From NCBI GenBank assembly GCA_015655165.1, contig JAATFN010000429.1, positions 1 through 12,715 of the forward strand: a stretch of 12,715 nucleotides of DNA. Reading direction: 5' to 3'. How positions within the stretch are numbered: position 1 is the stretch's first letter; each line of letters opens with the position of its first letter. The DNA comes from Betaproteobacteria bacterium (GTDB lineage: Bacteria > Pseudomonadota > Gammaproteobacteria > Burkholderiales > Burkholderiaceae_D). The notes under the pieces are model-generated. The model was not told where the DNA came from, did not search any database, and worked only from the letters and a program-made list of their open reading frames with translations. Of the stretch, positions 6,873 to 12,715 are shown piece by piece. The translations under genes and the position numbers were made by a program.

Positions 6873-6895
6873 CGCGGCTGGTCCGCGTTTTTTTT
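6866..6895 (+). terminator. Intrinsic terminator (attenuator) in the thrS leader
   Basis: CGCGG (6873-6877) pairs with CCGCG (6883-6887) around the five-base loop CTGGT. The stem extends through a G-U pair and five A-T pairs (6867-6872 with 6888-6893), and the T-run 6888-6895 has eight T. It lies 55 bases before the thrS ATG, after the promoter and leader peptide, so it would stop transcription before the operon unless prevented. Confidence 0.82.
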
Positions 6896-6950
6896 CGTCT
6901 TTTATTTCTATTCAATACCGGCAGCCTATCTTGCCCCCTGGAGTACATAA

Positions 6951-8858
6951 ATGGTTTCAGTACGACTTCCCGATGGTTCACAACGTCAATTCGATGCGCC
7001 TGTTACAGTAGCACAAGTCGCCGCCAGCATTGGTGCCGGGCTTGCCAAAGCCGCTTTGGCAGGTAAAGTTGACGGTAAATTGGTCGATACTTCTTTTTTG
7101 ATCGCACAAGACGCCAATCTGGCGATTGTGACCGACAAGGATCCGGAAGGCCTGGAAGTGATCCGTCACTCGACTGCCCACTTGCTGGCGTATGCAGTCA
7201 AAGAATTGTTTCCTGATGCACAAGTGACCATCGGTCCTGTGATCGATAACGGTTTTTACTATGATTTTTCGTACAAGCGGCCATTTACACCGGAAGACCT
7301 GGCAACAATCGAAAAAAAGATGGCTGAACTGGCTAAAAAAGACGAGCCGGTCGAACGTTATGTGCTCCCGCGCGATGAAGCTGTTGCCTATTTCAAATCG
7401 ATTGGCGAAGACTACAAAGCGGAGATTATCGCGTCGATTCCGGCTGATCAGGATGTGTCTTTGTACCGTGAAGGCAAATTTACCGATTTGTGTCGTGGCC
7501 CACATGTGCCGTCCACAGGTAAGCTCAAGGTATTCAAACTGATGAAGTTGGCCGGTGCCTACTGGCGTGGCGACTCCAATAACGAAATGCTGCAACGGAT
7601 TTACGGGACTGCCTGGGCCAAAAAGGACGAGCAGGAAGCGTATTTGCATATGCTTGAAGAAGCTGAAAAACGTGACCACCGTAAACTCGGTCGGGCACTG
7701 GACTTCTTCCACTTTCAGGATGAGGCGCCTGGCCTGATTTTCTGGCATCCCAAAGGATGGGCGATTTGGCAGCAAGTCGAGCAATACATGCGTCGTGTTT
7801 ATCAGGACAATGGTTATCAGGAAGTCAAGGCGCCCCAGATTCTGGATCGCTCTTTGTGGGAAAAGACCGGCCACTGGGAAAACTATCGTGAAAACATGTT
7901 TACCACCGAATCGGAAAACCGTGCCTATGCATTAAAACCGATGAATTGCCCGGGGCATGTACAGATTTACAATGCCGGTTTGCATAGCTACCGTGATTTG
8001 CCATTGCGTTACGGCGAATTTGGCCAGTGCCACCGAAATGAGCCATCCGGCGCGTTGCACGGCATGATGCGTGTACGTGGTTTTACCCAGGATGACGGCC
8101 ACATTTTCTGTACAGAAGACCAGATACAATCGGAAGTCGCGGCATTTAACCATATTGTGCGTGAAGTCTATGACCATTTCGGTTTCAAGGATGTGGCAGT
8201 CAAACTGGCATTGCGCCCTGAAAAACGCATTGGCGACGACGCCGTTTGGGATAAGGCCGAAAATGCATTGCGTGAAGCAATTCGTGCCTCCGGTACTGAA
8301 TGGGAAGAGTTGCCAGGCGAAGGGGCATTCTATGGCCCGAAGATCGAATATCATCTGAAAGATTCGATTGGTCGTTCATGGCAGTGCGGTACCATGCAGG
8401 TGGACTTCTCCATGCCACAACGCCTGGGTGCCGAATATGTTACTGAAGACAATGACCGCAAAGTACCGGTCATGTTGCACCGCGCAATTGTGGGGTCTTT
8501 GGAGCGGTTTATCGCGATTTTGATCGAGAATCATGCCGGTGCGATGCCATTGTGGCTGGCACCGGTTCAAGTTGTCATTTTGAATATTTCGGATGCCCAG
8601 TCGGAATATGTCAAGAATCTCACCCAATCGTTGAAAAAACAAGGATTTAGGGTCGAGAGTGATTTGCGTAATGAGAAGATTACCTATAAAATACGCCAGC
8701 ATTCTTTGCAAAAGCCGCCCTATATTCTGGTGGTAGGCGACAAAGAAAGGGATGCAAACACAGTGGCCGTGCGTGCGCGGGGCAATATCGATTTGGGGGT
8801 TATGCCAATCGATGTACTGGTCGAGCGCCTGAATTTAGAGGTGCAGACCAAAGCCTGA
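6951..8858 (+). CDS. thrS: Threonine--tRNA ligase (ThrRS)
   Basis: ThrRS charges tRNA-Thr with threonine using ATP and edits mischarged serine; it acts in the cytosol as a dimer. The 635-residue protein is full length. It has an N-terminal TGS domain (about 1-61) and an editing domain with HSTAH (H73, H77) and CRGPH (C181, H185). The class II catalytic core has motif 2 around R362 ([20 protein letters not shown]) and motif 3 around 510-520 ([12 protein letters not shown]). The zinc ligands are C333, H384 and H510, one less than the E. coli numbers. The C-terminal anticodon-binding domain covers about 535-635. TGGAG at 6939-6943 precedes the ATG by 7 bases. It heads the translation operon and is probably controlled by the attenuator upstream. 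infC starts 44 bases after its stop. Confidence 0.97.
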   Translation: MVSVRLPDGSQRQFDAPVTVAQVAASIGAGLAKAALAGKVDGKLVDTSFLIAQDANLAIVTDKDPEGLEVIRHSTAHLLAYAVKELFPDAQVTIGPVIDNGFYYDFSYKRPFTPEDLATIEKKMAELAKKDEPVERYVLPRDEAVAYFKSIGEDYKAEIIASIPADQDVSLYREGKFTDLCRGPHVPSTGKLKVFKLMKLAGAYWRGDSNNEMLQRIYGTAWAKKDEQEAYLHMLEEAEKRDHRKLGRALDFFHFQDEAPGLIFWHPKGWAIWQQVEQYMRRVYQDNGYQEVKAPQILDRSLWEKTGHWENYRENMFTTESENRAYALKPMNCPGHVQIYNAGLHSYRDLPLRYGEFGQCHRNEPSGALHGMMRVRGFTQDDGHIFCTEDQIQSEVAAFNHIVREVYDHFGFKDVAVKLALRPEKRIGDDAVWDKAENALREAIRASGTEWEELPGEGAFYGPKIEYHLKDSIGRSWQCGTMQVDFSMPQRLGAEYVTEDNDRKVPVMLHRAIVGSLERFIAILIENHAGAMPLWLAPVQVVILNISDAQSEYVKNLTQSLKKQGFRVESDLRNEKITYKIRQHSLQKPPYILVVGDKERDANTVAVRARGNIDLGVMPIDVLVERLNLEVQTKA

Positions 8859-8890
8859 CAGTGCTGCCGGCTTAATTTATTGGATTTAAT

Positions 8891-8895
8891 AAGGA
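8891..8895 (+). promoter_or_regulatory. Ribosome binding site that points to the ATA start of infC
   Basis: AAGGA lies 7 bases before ATA at 8903. The first in-frame ATG-like alternatives downstream would remove the conserved IF3 N-terminus. An in-frame ATT at 8879 has no ribosome site. Confidence 0.75.
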
Positions 8896-8902
8896 AACTG
8901 CA

Positions 8903-9424
8903 ATAGCTACTGACAAGTCGCATCGCATCAATGGTGAAATTACAACACCAGAATTGCGTTTATCAGGGGTCAATAACGAGACATTGGGTATCGTTACTTT
9001 GGCAGAGGCTTTCCGTTTGGCAGAAGAGGCTAATGTGGATCTGGTGGAAATCGCACCGACTGCACAGCCTCCTGTTTGCCGTCTGATGGACTATGGCAAG
9101 TTCAAGTATCAAGAGCAAAAAAAGGCTCATGAGGCTAAACTGAAGCAAAAAGTCATTCAGGTGAAAGAAGTGAAATTTCGTCCGGGTACGGATGACGGTG
9201 ATTACGGCATCAAGTTACGTAATCTGACCCGTTTTCTGGATGAAGGTGACAAGACGAAGATTACGTTGCGTTTCCGTGGTCGTGAAATGGCCCATCAGGA
9301 AATCGGCATGCGTATGCTGGAACGTCTGAAAGCCGACTTGGAGCCGTATGGTCAGGTCGAGCAGTGGCCTAAGATGGAAGGTCGCCAGATGGTGATGGTT
9401 CTGTCGCCGAAGAAAAAGAAATAA
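8903..9424 (+). CDS. infC: Translation initiation factor IF-3, with a non-canonical ATA start
   Basis: IF-3 binds the 30S subunit, prevents early joining of 50S and rejects wrong start codons. From ATA at 8903 the protein has 173 residues and begins [14 protein letters not shown], the N-terminus expected of betaproteobacterial IF3. The N-terminal domain (about 1-75, with the [15 protein letters not shown] linker entry at about 76-90 by this count or slightly earlier) is followed by the C-terminal domain (about 90-170: [27 protein letters not shown]). Its usual length is about 170-180. Starting at a standard codon would cut about 17 residues, including conserved ones. Rare AUU/AUA-type starts let IF3 repress its own translation, known for E. 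coli infC (AUU). thrS is 44 bases upstream and rpmI 151 bases downstream, the conserved order. Confidence 0.93.
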   Translation: MATDKSHRINGEITTPELRLSGVNNETLGIVTLAEAFRLAEEANVDLVEIAPTAQPPVCRLMDYGKFKYQEQKKAHEAKLKQKVIQVKEVKFRPGTDDGDYGIKLRNLTRFLDEGDKTKITLRFRGREMAHQEIGMRMLERLKADLEPYGQVEQWPKMEGRQMVMVLSPKKKK

Positions 9425-9435
9425 GGTTTTATCGG

Positions 9436-9545
9436 ACATGCTTTCGGGCATGTTTGGTGAAAAGCAGCGTTCATTTGCTGCTTAACAAGTGAGTGCAGGC
9501 ATCCAAGAGCAATGCTGTATTGCCACCTGTAATCATAAAAAAAAT
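9436..9545 (+). promoter_or_regulatory. Structured leader between infC and rpmI, candidate L20 (ribosomal protein) control region
   Basis: The gap between infC and rpmI holds several hairpins: ACATGC (9436-9441) with GCATGT (9448-9453); AAGCAGC (9462-9468) with GCTGCTT (9477-9483), seven perfect pairs; and GCAAT (9509-9513) with ATTGC (9519-9523). The loop CTGT (9515-9518) could pair with ACAG (9562-9565) as a pseudoknot. In E. coli, L20 represses rpmI-rplT through a pseudoknotted leader in this same interval. That precedent and position support the call; I cannot match the E. coli structure directly. None of the hairpins has a proper T-run. Confidence 0.45.
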
Positions 9546-9565
9546 GGAGCTGTTCGTAAGAACAG
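9546..9565 (+). promoter_or_regulatory. Distant Shine-Dalgarno plus GUAA hairpin before rpmI
   Basis: GGAG (9546-9549) is 26 bases before the rpmI ATG, too far to work in a straight RNA. Directly between them CTGTTC (9550-9555) and GAACAG (9560-9565) form a six-pair stem capped by the stable tetraloop GTAA. If folded, the hairpin removes 16 bases and leaves an effective spacing of 10. The only other candidate site is a weak GAAAAG at 9565-9570. Confidence 0.5.
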
Positions 9566-9575
9566 AAAAGTAGTC

Positions 9576-9773
9576 ATGCCTAAAATGAAGTCGAAAAGTG
9601 GCGCGAAAAAGCGCTTTCGCGTTCGTCCAGGTGGTACAGTTAAACGTGGTCAAGCGTTTAAACGTCACATCCTGACCAAGAAAACCACCAAGAACAAGCG
9701 TCAATTGCGCGGTGCAGTCGGTGTCCATGAGACTAACCTGACTTCTGTACGTGCAATGTTGCCGTTCGCTTAA
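9576..9773 (+). CDS. rpmI: 50S ribosomal protein L35
   Basis: L35 is a small basic protein of the large ribosomal subunit. From ATG at 9576 it has 65 residues, the usual family length, and begins [14 protein letters not shown], the standard L35 signature. The rest is rich in Lys and Arg ([26 protein letters not shown]). A longer frame from GTG at 9489 is open but adds 29 residues with no family counterpart, so it is rejected. There is no close strong ribosome site; translation may depend on the hairpin just upstream. rplT follows after 21 bases and is probably translated from the same message. Confidence 0.95.
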   Translation: MPKMKSKSGAKKRFRVRPGGTVKRGQAFKRHILTKKTTKNKRQLRGAVGVHETNLTSVRAMLPFA

Positions 9774-9794
9774 CCTCACAACTAAGGAGCTAGT

Positions 9795-10154
9795 ATGCCT
9801 AGAGTAAAACGTGGGGTAACAGCGCGTGCCCGTCATAAGAAAGTGTTAGCCTTAGCTAAAGGCTATCGTGGTCGTCGTAAAAACGTTTATCGTATTGCCA
9901 AGCAAGCAGTCATGCGTGCAGGTCAATATGCATATCGTGACCGTCGTAACAAAAAACGCGTGTTCCGTGCATTGTGGATCGCCCGTATTAACGCAGCTGC
10001 ACGTCAGCACGGCGTGACATACAGTGTATTCATGAATGGTCTGAAACGCGCTGCAATCGAGCTGGACCGTAAGGTTTTAGCCGATATGGCTGTGACTGAC
10101 AAGCCGGCATTTGCCGCGATTGTCAATCAGGTCAAAGCAAACATTGCCAAGTAA
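9795..10154 (+). CDS. rplT: 50S ribosomal protein L20
   Basis: L20 binds 23S rRNA early in large-subunit assembly and, in well-studied bacteria, represses its own operon by binding the leader upstream of rpmI. The 119-residue protein has the exact family length and starts [18 protein letters not shown]. The basic N-terminal half ([32 protein letters not shown]) forms the rRNA-binding helix, and the C-terminal half (about 60-119) the globular domain ([20 protein letters not shown]). A perfect AAGGAG at 9784-9789 lies 5 bases before the ATG, a much stronger site than that of rpmI. Confidence 0.97.
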   Translation: MPRVKRGVTARARHKKVLALAKGYRGRRKNVYRIAKQAVMRAGQYAYRDRRNKKRVFRALWIARINAAARQHGVTYSVFMNGLKRAAIELDRKVLADMAVTDKPAFAAIVNQVKANIAK

Positions 10155-10167
10155 TTGACATTGTTGC

Positions 10168-10205
10168 GGTAGATGTCATACGTCTCATGATGTAATGCAT
10201 CTACC
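10168..10205 (+). other. Hairpin downstream of rplT
   Basis: GGTAGATG (10168-10175) pairs perfectly with CATCTACC (10198-10205); inside, TCAT (10176-10179) can pair with ATGA (10187-10190). No T-run follows. It begins 13 bases after the rplT stop and may protect or help process the ribosomal-protein message, or work together with the terminator-type hairpin that follows. Confidence 0.5.
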
Positions 10206-10211
10206 ATATCC

Positions 10212-10252
10212 TGCGGGGCAGAGGTGAAATACCTGTGCCCCGTATATTTTTT
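10212..10252 (+). terminator. Terminator-type hairpin between rplT and pheS
   Basis: TGCGGGGCA (10212-10220) pairs with TGCCCCGTA (10236-10244) with one G-U pair. After a G-G mismatch the stem goes on as AGGT/ACCT to the loop GAAAT (10226-10230). T-rich bases follow at once, with six T at 10247-10252. This looks like a working or partial terminator that separates ribosomal protein genes from pheST. No good promoter is visible in the 56 bases before pheS, so some read-through or an upstream internal promoter is needed. In E. coli a terminator and the pheM attenuator lie in the same gap. Confidence 0.72.
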
Positions 10253-10308
10253 GAGCTTCTTCTTTTCGACTTCGAAGTCAGCGTACTGATTGGATCGAGA
10301 GTTACTGC

Positions 10309-11325
10309 ATGAATTCCCTAGAACAACTCGTAACCCAGGCTGCTGCGGATTTTACTGCTGCCCCTGATGTTGCCGCACTTGAAAACGCCAAAGCCAAATA
10401 CCTTGGTAAAACCGGCCAGATCACAGAACAAATGAAGGGCCTGGGCAAGCTGACCCCTGACGAGCGTAAAGCCCAGGGTGCGTTGATCAATGCTGCCAAA
10501 GAAAAAATAGAAACCGCGTTGACAGACCGTCGTGATGCATTGGGCAATGCCCAGATGCAAGAACGTCTGAACGCCGAAGCAATCGATGTGACGTTGCCTG
10601 GCCGTGGTCGTGGCGTAGGTGGTATTCATCCGGTCATGCGGACATGGCAGCGTGTGGAAGAGATTTTTCGTTCGATCGGGTTCGATGTGGCGGACGGCCC
10701 TGAAATCGAGACCGACTGGACAAACTTTACGGCATTAAACAGCCCGGAAAATCATCCTGCACGTTCGATGCAAGATACGTTTTATGTTGAAGGCAACGAT
10801 ACGCAAGGTAAGCCTTTGTTGTTGCGCACGCATACGAGTCCGATGCAGGTGCGTTATGCGCGTATGCATAAACCGCCCATCAAGGTCATCGCACCAGGTC
10901 GTACATACCGGGTCGACTCTGACGCGACGCACTCCCCGATGTTCCATCAGGTTGAGGGCTTGTGGATTGCCGAAAATATCAGCTTTGCGGATTTGAAGGG
11001 TGTGTACTTGAATTTTGTCAAAGCGTTTTTCGAGACAGATGATTTGCAAGTGCGTTTTCGTCCATCGTATTTCCCGTTTACAGAACCCTCTGCTGAAATC
11101 GATATCGCGTTCGGTAGTGGCCCGTTAAAAGGTCGCTGGCTGGAAGTCTCCGGTTCAGGTCAGGTGCACCCGACTGTGGTGCGCAACATGGGTCTCGATC
11201 CCGAGCAGTATATCGGTTTTGCGTTTGGCTCCGGCCTAGAACGTTTGACAATGTTGCGTTATGGTATTAGCGATTTACGTCTGTTTTATGAAGGCGATTT
11301 ACGCTTTTTGAAACAATTTAATTAA
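10309..11325 (+). CDS. pheS: Phenylalanine--tRNA ligase alpha subunit
   Basis: PheS is the catalytic subunit of the alpha2-beta2 enzyme that charges tRNA-Phe. The 338-residue protein has an N-terminal coiled coil (about 1-90) that binds tRNA and a class II catalytic core. Signatures are [17 protein letters not shown] (124-140), motif 2 at 198-217 ([20 protein letters not shown]), the FTEPSAEID stretch (257-265) that contributes to the active site, and motif 3 [14 protein letters not shown] (303-316). The alanine in GFAFG and nearby glycines fit the Phe pocket. Length agrees with the family (327 in E. coli). The ribosome site is GAGAG at 10297-10301, 7 bases before the ATG. pheT starts 86 bases downstream. 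Confidence 0.97.
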   Translation: MNSLEQLVTQAAADFTAAPDVAALENAKAKYLGKTGQITEQMKGLGKLTPDERKAQGALINAAKEKIETALTDRRDALGNAQMQERLNAEAIDVTLPGRGRGVGGIHPVMRTWQRVEEIFRSIGFDVADGPEIETDWTNFTALNSPENHPARSMQDTFYVEGNDTQGKPLLLRTHTSPMQVRYARMHKPPIKVIAPGRTYRVDSDATHSPMFHQVEGLWIAENISFADLKGVYLNFVKAFFETDDLQVRFRPSYFPFTEPSAEIDIAFGSGPLKGRWLEVSGSGQVHPTVVRNMGLDPEQYIGFAFGSGLERLTMLRYGISDLRLFYEGDLRFLKQFN

Positions 11326-11333
11326 CTGTTTTG

Positions 11334-11357
11334 CCCGCAGCATGTATGTCATGCGGG
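11334..11357 (+). other. Hairpin between pheS and pheT
   Basis: CCCGCA (11334-11339) pairs with TGCGGG (11352-11357) around a 12-base loop, 8 bases after the pheS stop. It lacks a T-run, so it should not stop transcription; it may tune the relative amounts of the two subunits or stabilise the upstream message. The 86-base gap here is longer than the few bases usual between pheS and pheT. Confidence 0.5.
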
Positions 11358-11411
11358 TAAGGCGTTATGTCATTCCCAATTAAACAAGTAGTGGTCAGCA
11401 GAAGGTTTACT

Positions 11412-12715
11412 ATGCAATTTTCAGAAAAATGGTTGCGTACGATGGTCAATCCGAAGATGACTTCGGATGAGTTATCACATTTGCTCACGATGTCCGGTCT
11501 CGAAGTAGAAGAGGTTGAGCCTGTCGCTCCCCCGTTTACCAACGTGGTCGTCGGTGAAGTATTGGAAGTGGCAAAACATCCGAATGCGGATCGCTTGAAT
11601 GTGTGTCAGGTCGATGTAAAAACCGGCACATTGCTAAACATCGTGTGTGGCGCGCCCAATGTACGTCCCGGTTTGAAAGTGGCTTGTGCGATGGCAGGTG
11701 CCATATTGCCGCCAGGCGCCGATGGTAAACCGTTTGAAATCAAAGTCGGCCAATTGCGTGGTGTCGAGTCACAAGGTATGTTGTGTTCCGCACGTGAATT
11801 GCACTTGTCGGAAGAAAACGCCGGTTTGCTCGAGTTGCCTGATGATGCGCCGGTTGGACAAAATTTCCGTGATTATTTCTTGTTAAACGACCTGAAATTC
11901 ACCATCAAGTTAACCCCGAATAAAGCCGATTGTCTTTCAGTACTCGGGGTGGCGCGTGAAGTGTCGGCATTGACAGGCGAACCATTAAAACTGCCGACAT
12001 ATCAAGTCACTGCGGTGAACTCTGCCGAGAAACTTGCGGTCAAGATTTCTGCGCCGGACTTGTGTGGGCGTTTTGCCGGTCGCGTCATTCGCAACCTGAA
12101 TGCGAAAGCCGAAACACCGTTGTGGATGAAGCGTCGTCTGGAACGCAGTGGCCAGCGTTCGATCTCGGCCTTGGTCGATATTTCCAACTATGTGATGCTG
12201 GAGTTGGGGCGTCCTTCCCACGTGTTTGATCTGGCAAAGATTCACGGTGCGCTGGAAGTGCGCTGGGGTAAAAAAGGGGAGTCCTTGGCACTCTTGAACG
12301 GCAACACCGTCGATATCGACGAGTGGGTCGGTGTTGTTGCCGATACACAGGCAGTCGAGTCATTGGCCGGTATCATGGGTGGAGATGCCACAGCCGTGTC
12401 GTTGGAGACGAAAGACATCTATCTGGAAGCAGCTTTCTGGCATCCATCGGCCATTCAAGGTCGTGCACGCCGCTATAATTTCTCGACCGATGCGTCACAC
12501 CGCTTCGAGCGTGGTGTGGATTTTGCATCGATTCCGGAACATATTGAACGTATTACGGCATTGATAATCGAAATCTGTGGTACCTCCGAGACCAAAATTG
12601 GTCCCGTGGACGATCAGATCATTAATCTGCCTAAGCGTGAGCCTGTCAGGGTACGTACTGCACGGGCTGTCAAAGTTATCGGTGTTGATGTATCCGATGA
12701 ACAAATTGCAGATAT
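11412..12715 (+). CDS. pheT: Phenylalanine--tRNA ligase beta subunit (5' part, runs off the window)
   Basis: PheT partners PheS; it holds the tRNA-binding and editing domains. From ATG at 11412 the frame stays open for 434 codons to the window end, about the first half of a protein that is usually near 800 residues. The N-terminus [14 protein letters not shown] is typical. Next is the EMAP-like tRNA-binding domain at about 40-150 ([12 protein letters not shown] at 56-67; [12 protein letters not shown] at 79-90), then the B3/B4 editing domain at about 210-385 with [15 protein letters not shown] (254-268), AGIMGG (319-324) and [13 protein letters not shown] (358-370). The start of B5 follows to residue 434. 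AGAAGG at 11400-11405 is the ribosome site, 6 bases before the ATG. No stop or frameshift is seen in the visible part. Confidence 0.96.
   Translation, partial: MQFSEKWLRTMVNPKMTSDELSHLLTMSGLEVEEVEPVAPPFTNVVVGEVLEVAKHPNADRLNVCQVDVKTGTLLNIVCGAPNVRPGLKVACAMAGAILPPGADGKPFEIKVGQLRGVESQGMLCSARELHLSEENAGLLELPDDAPVGQNFRDYFLLNDLKFTIKLTPNKADCLSVLGVAREVSALTGEPLKLPTYQVTAVNSAEKLAVKISAPDLCGRFAGRVIRNLNAKAETPLWMKRRLERSGQRSISALVDISNYVMLELGRPSHVFDLAKIHGALEVRWGKKGESLALLNGNTVDIDEWVGVVADTQAVESLAGIMGGDATAVSLETKDIYLEAAFWHPSAIQGRARRYNFSTDASHRFERGVDFASIPEHIERITALIIEICGTSETKIGPVDDQIINLPKREPVRVRTARAVKVIGVDVSDEQIAD

Noticed and set aside
6978..7874. Long open frame (298 codons) on the minus strand within thrS
   Set aside because: It is the antisense shadow of a highly conserved gene, with composition set by thrS codons and no family features.
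8954..9424. Shorter IF3 beginning at the TTG near 8954
   Set aside because: It loses the conserved N-terminus and has no ribosome site; ATA at 8903 has both.
9436..9453. Hairpin right after infC as a terminator
   Set aside because: Only two or three T follow the stem and the conserved operon continues, so it is more likely a leader or processing structure.
9489..9575. Longer version of L35 starting at GTG 9489
   Set aside because: It adds 29 residues with no counterpart in the 64-65 residue L35 family, and the region folds into hairpins fitting a leader.
10224..10289. A Phe-rich 21-codon frame from GTG at 10224 (with FLSFFFSTS) that resembles the E. coli pheM leader peptide
   Set aside because: Its start and GGGG ribosome site lie inside the terminator stem, and its Phe codons come mostly after the T-run, so a stalled ribosome could not control that terminator. 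No other terminator follows it.

Overview
The window looks like a chromosomal segment of a motile betaproteobacterium, most likely Burkholderiales and possibly near Oxalobacteraceae. The grounds are the motA-motB-(CheZ-like)-cheY-cheA-cheW order, the class of CheA and IF3 sequences, and the thrS-infC-rpmI-rplT-pheS-pheT order. This assignment comes from family knowledge, not a database search. All genes lie on the + strand. I see no insertion sequence, phage gene, CRISPR array, tRNA or rRNA.

Left part (1-6571), signalling and motility. After the last 19 codons of an unknown upstream gene comes a protein with about four membrane segments fused to a class I SAM methyltransferase fold. Then follow the flagellar stator genes motA (TTG start) and motB, a short CheZ-like protein with an FQDxxxQ phosphatase motif and a DIDLF tail, the response regulator cheY, the kinase cheA and the adaptor cheW. 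The logic is: CheW couples receptors to CheA, CheA phosphorylates CheY, CheY-P acts on the flagellar switch, the CheZ-like protein probably dephosphorylates CheY-P, and MotA/MotB supply torque. No receptor, cheR, cheB, cheD or flhDC gene is present. A long hairpin with a T-run closes the block just after cheW.

Middle (6572-6950), regulatory region. It holds a promoter with an extended -10 (TGcTATAAT), then a short open frame with a ribosome site, MTPRTTTYICSRR, in which 4 of 13 codons are threonine. This is followed by competing hairpins and a GC-rich terminator with eight T just before thrS. It reads as a ribosome-mediated transcription attenuator that senses charged tRNA-Thr.

Right part (6951-12715), translation operon. 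It contains thrS, infC (starting at a near-cognate ATA codon), rpmI, rplT, pheS and the first 434 codons of pheT. There are structured leaders before rpmI (including a hairpin that may bridge a distant Shine-Dalgarno to the start), before pheS (a terminator-type hairpin) and before pheT. The operon therefore appears to be controlled at several layers: attenuation for thrS, start-codon discrimination by IF3, probable L20 feedback at rpmI, and partial termination before pheST.

The most interesting points are the thrS leader peptide/attenuator, the bridged rpmI ribosome site, the ATA start of infC, the minimal CheZ-like protein, and two G8 tracts inside the chemotaxis genes.
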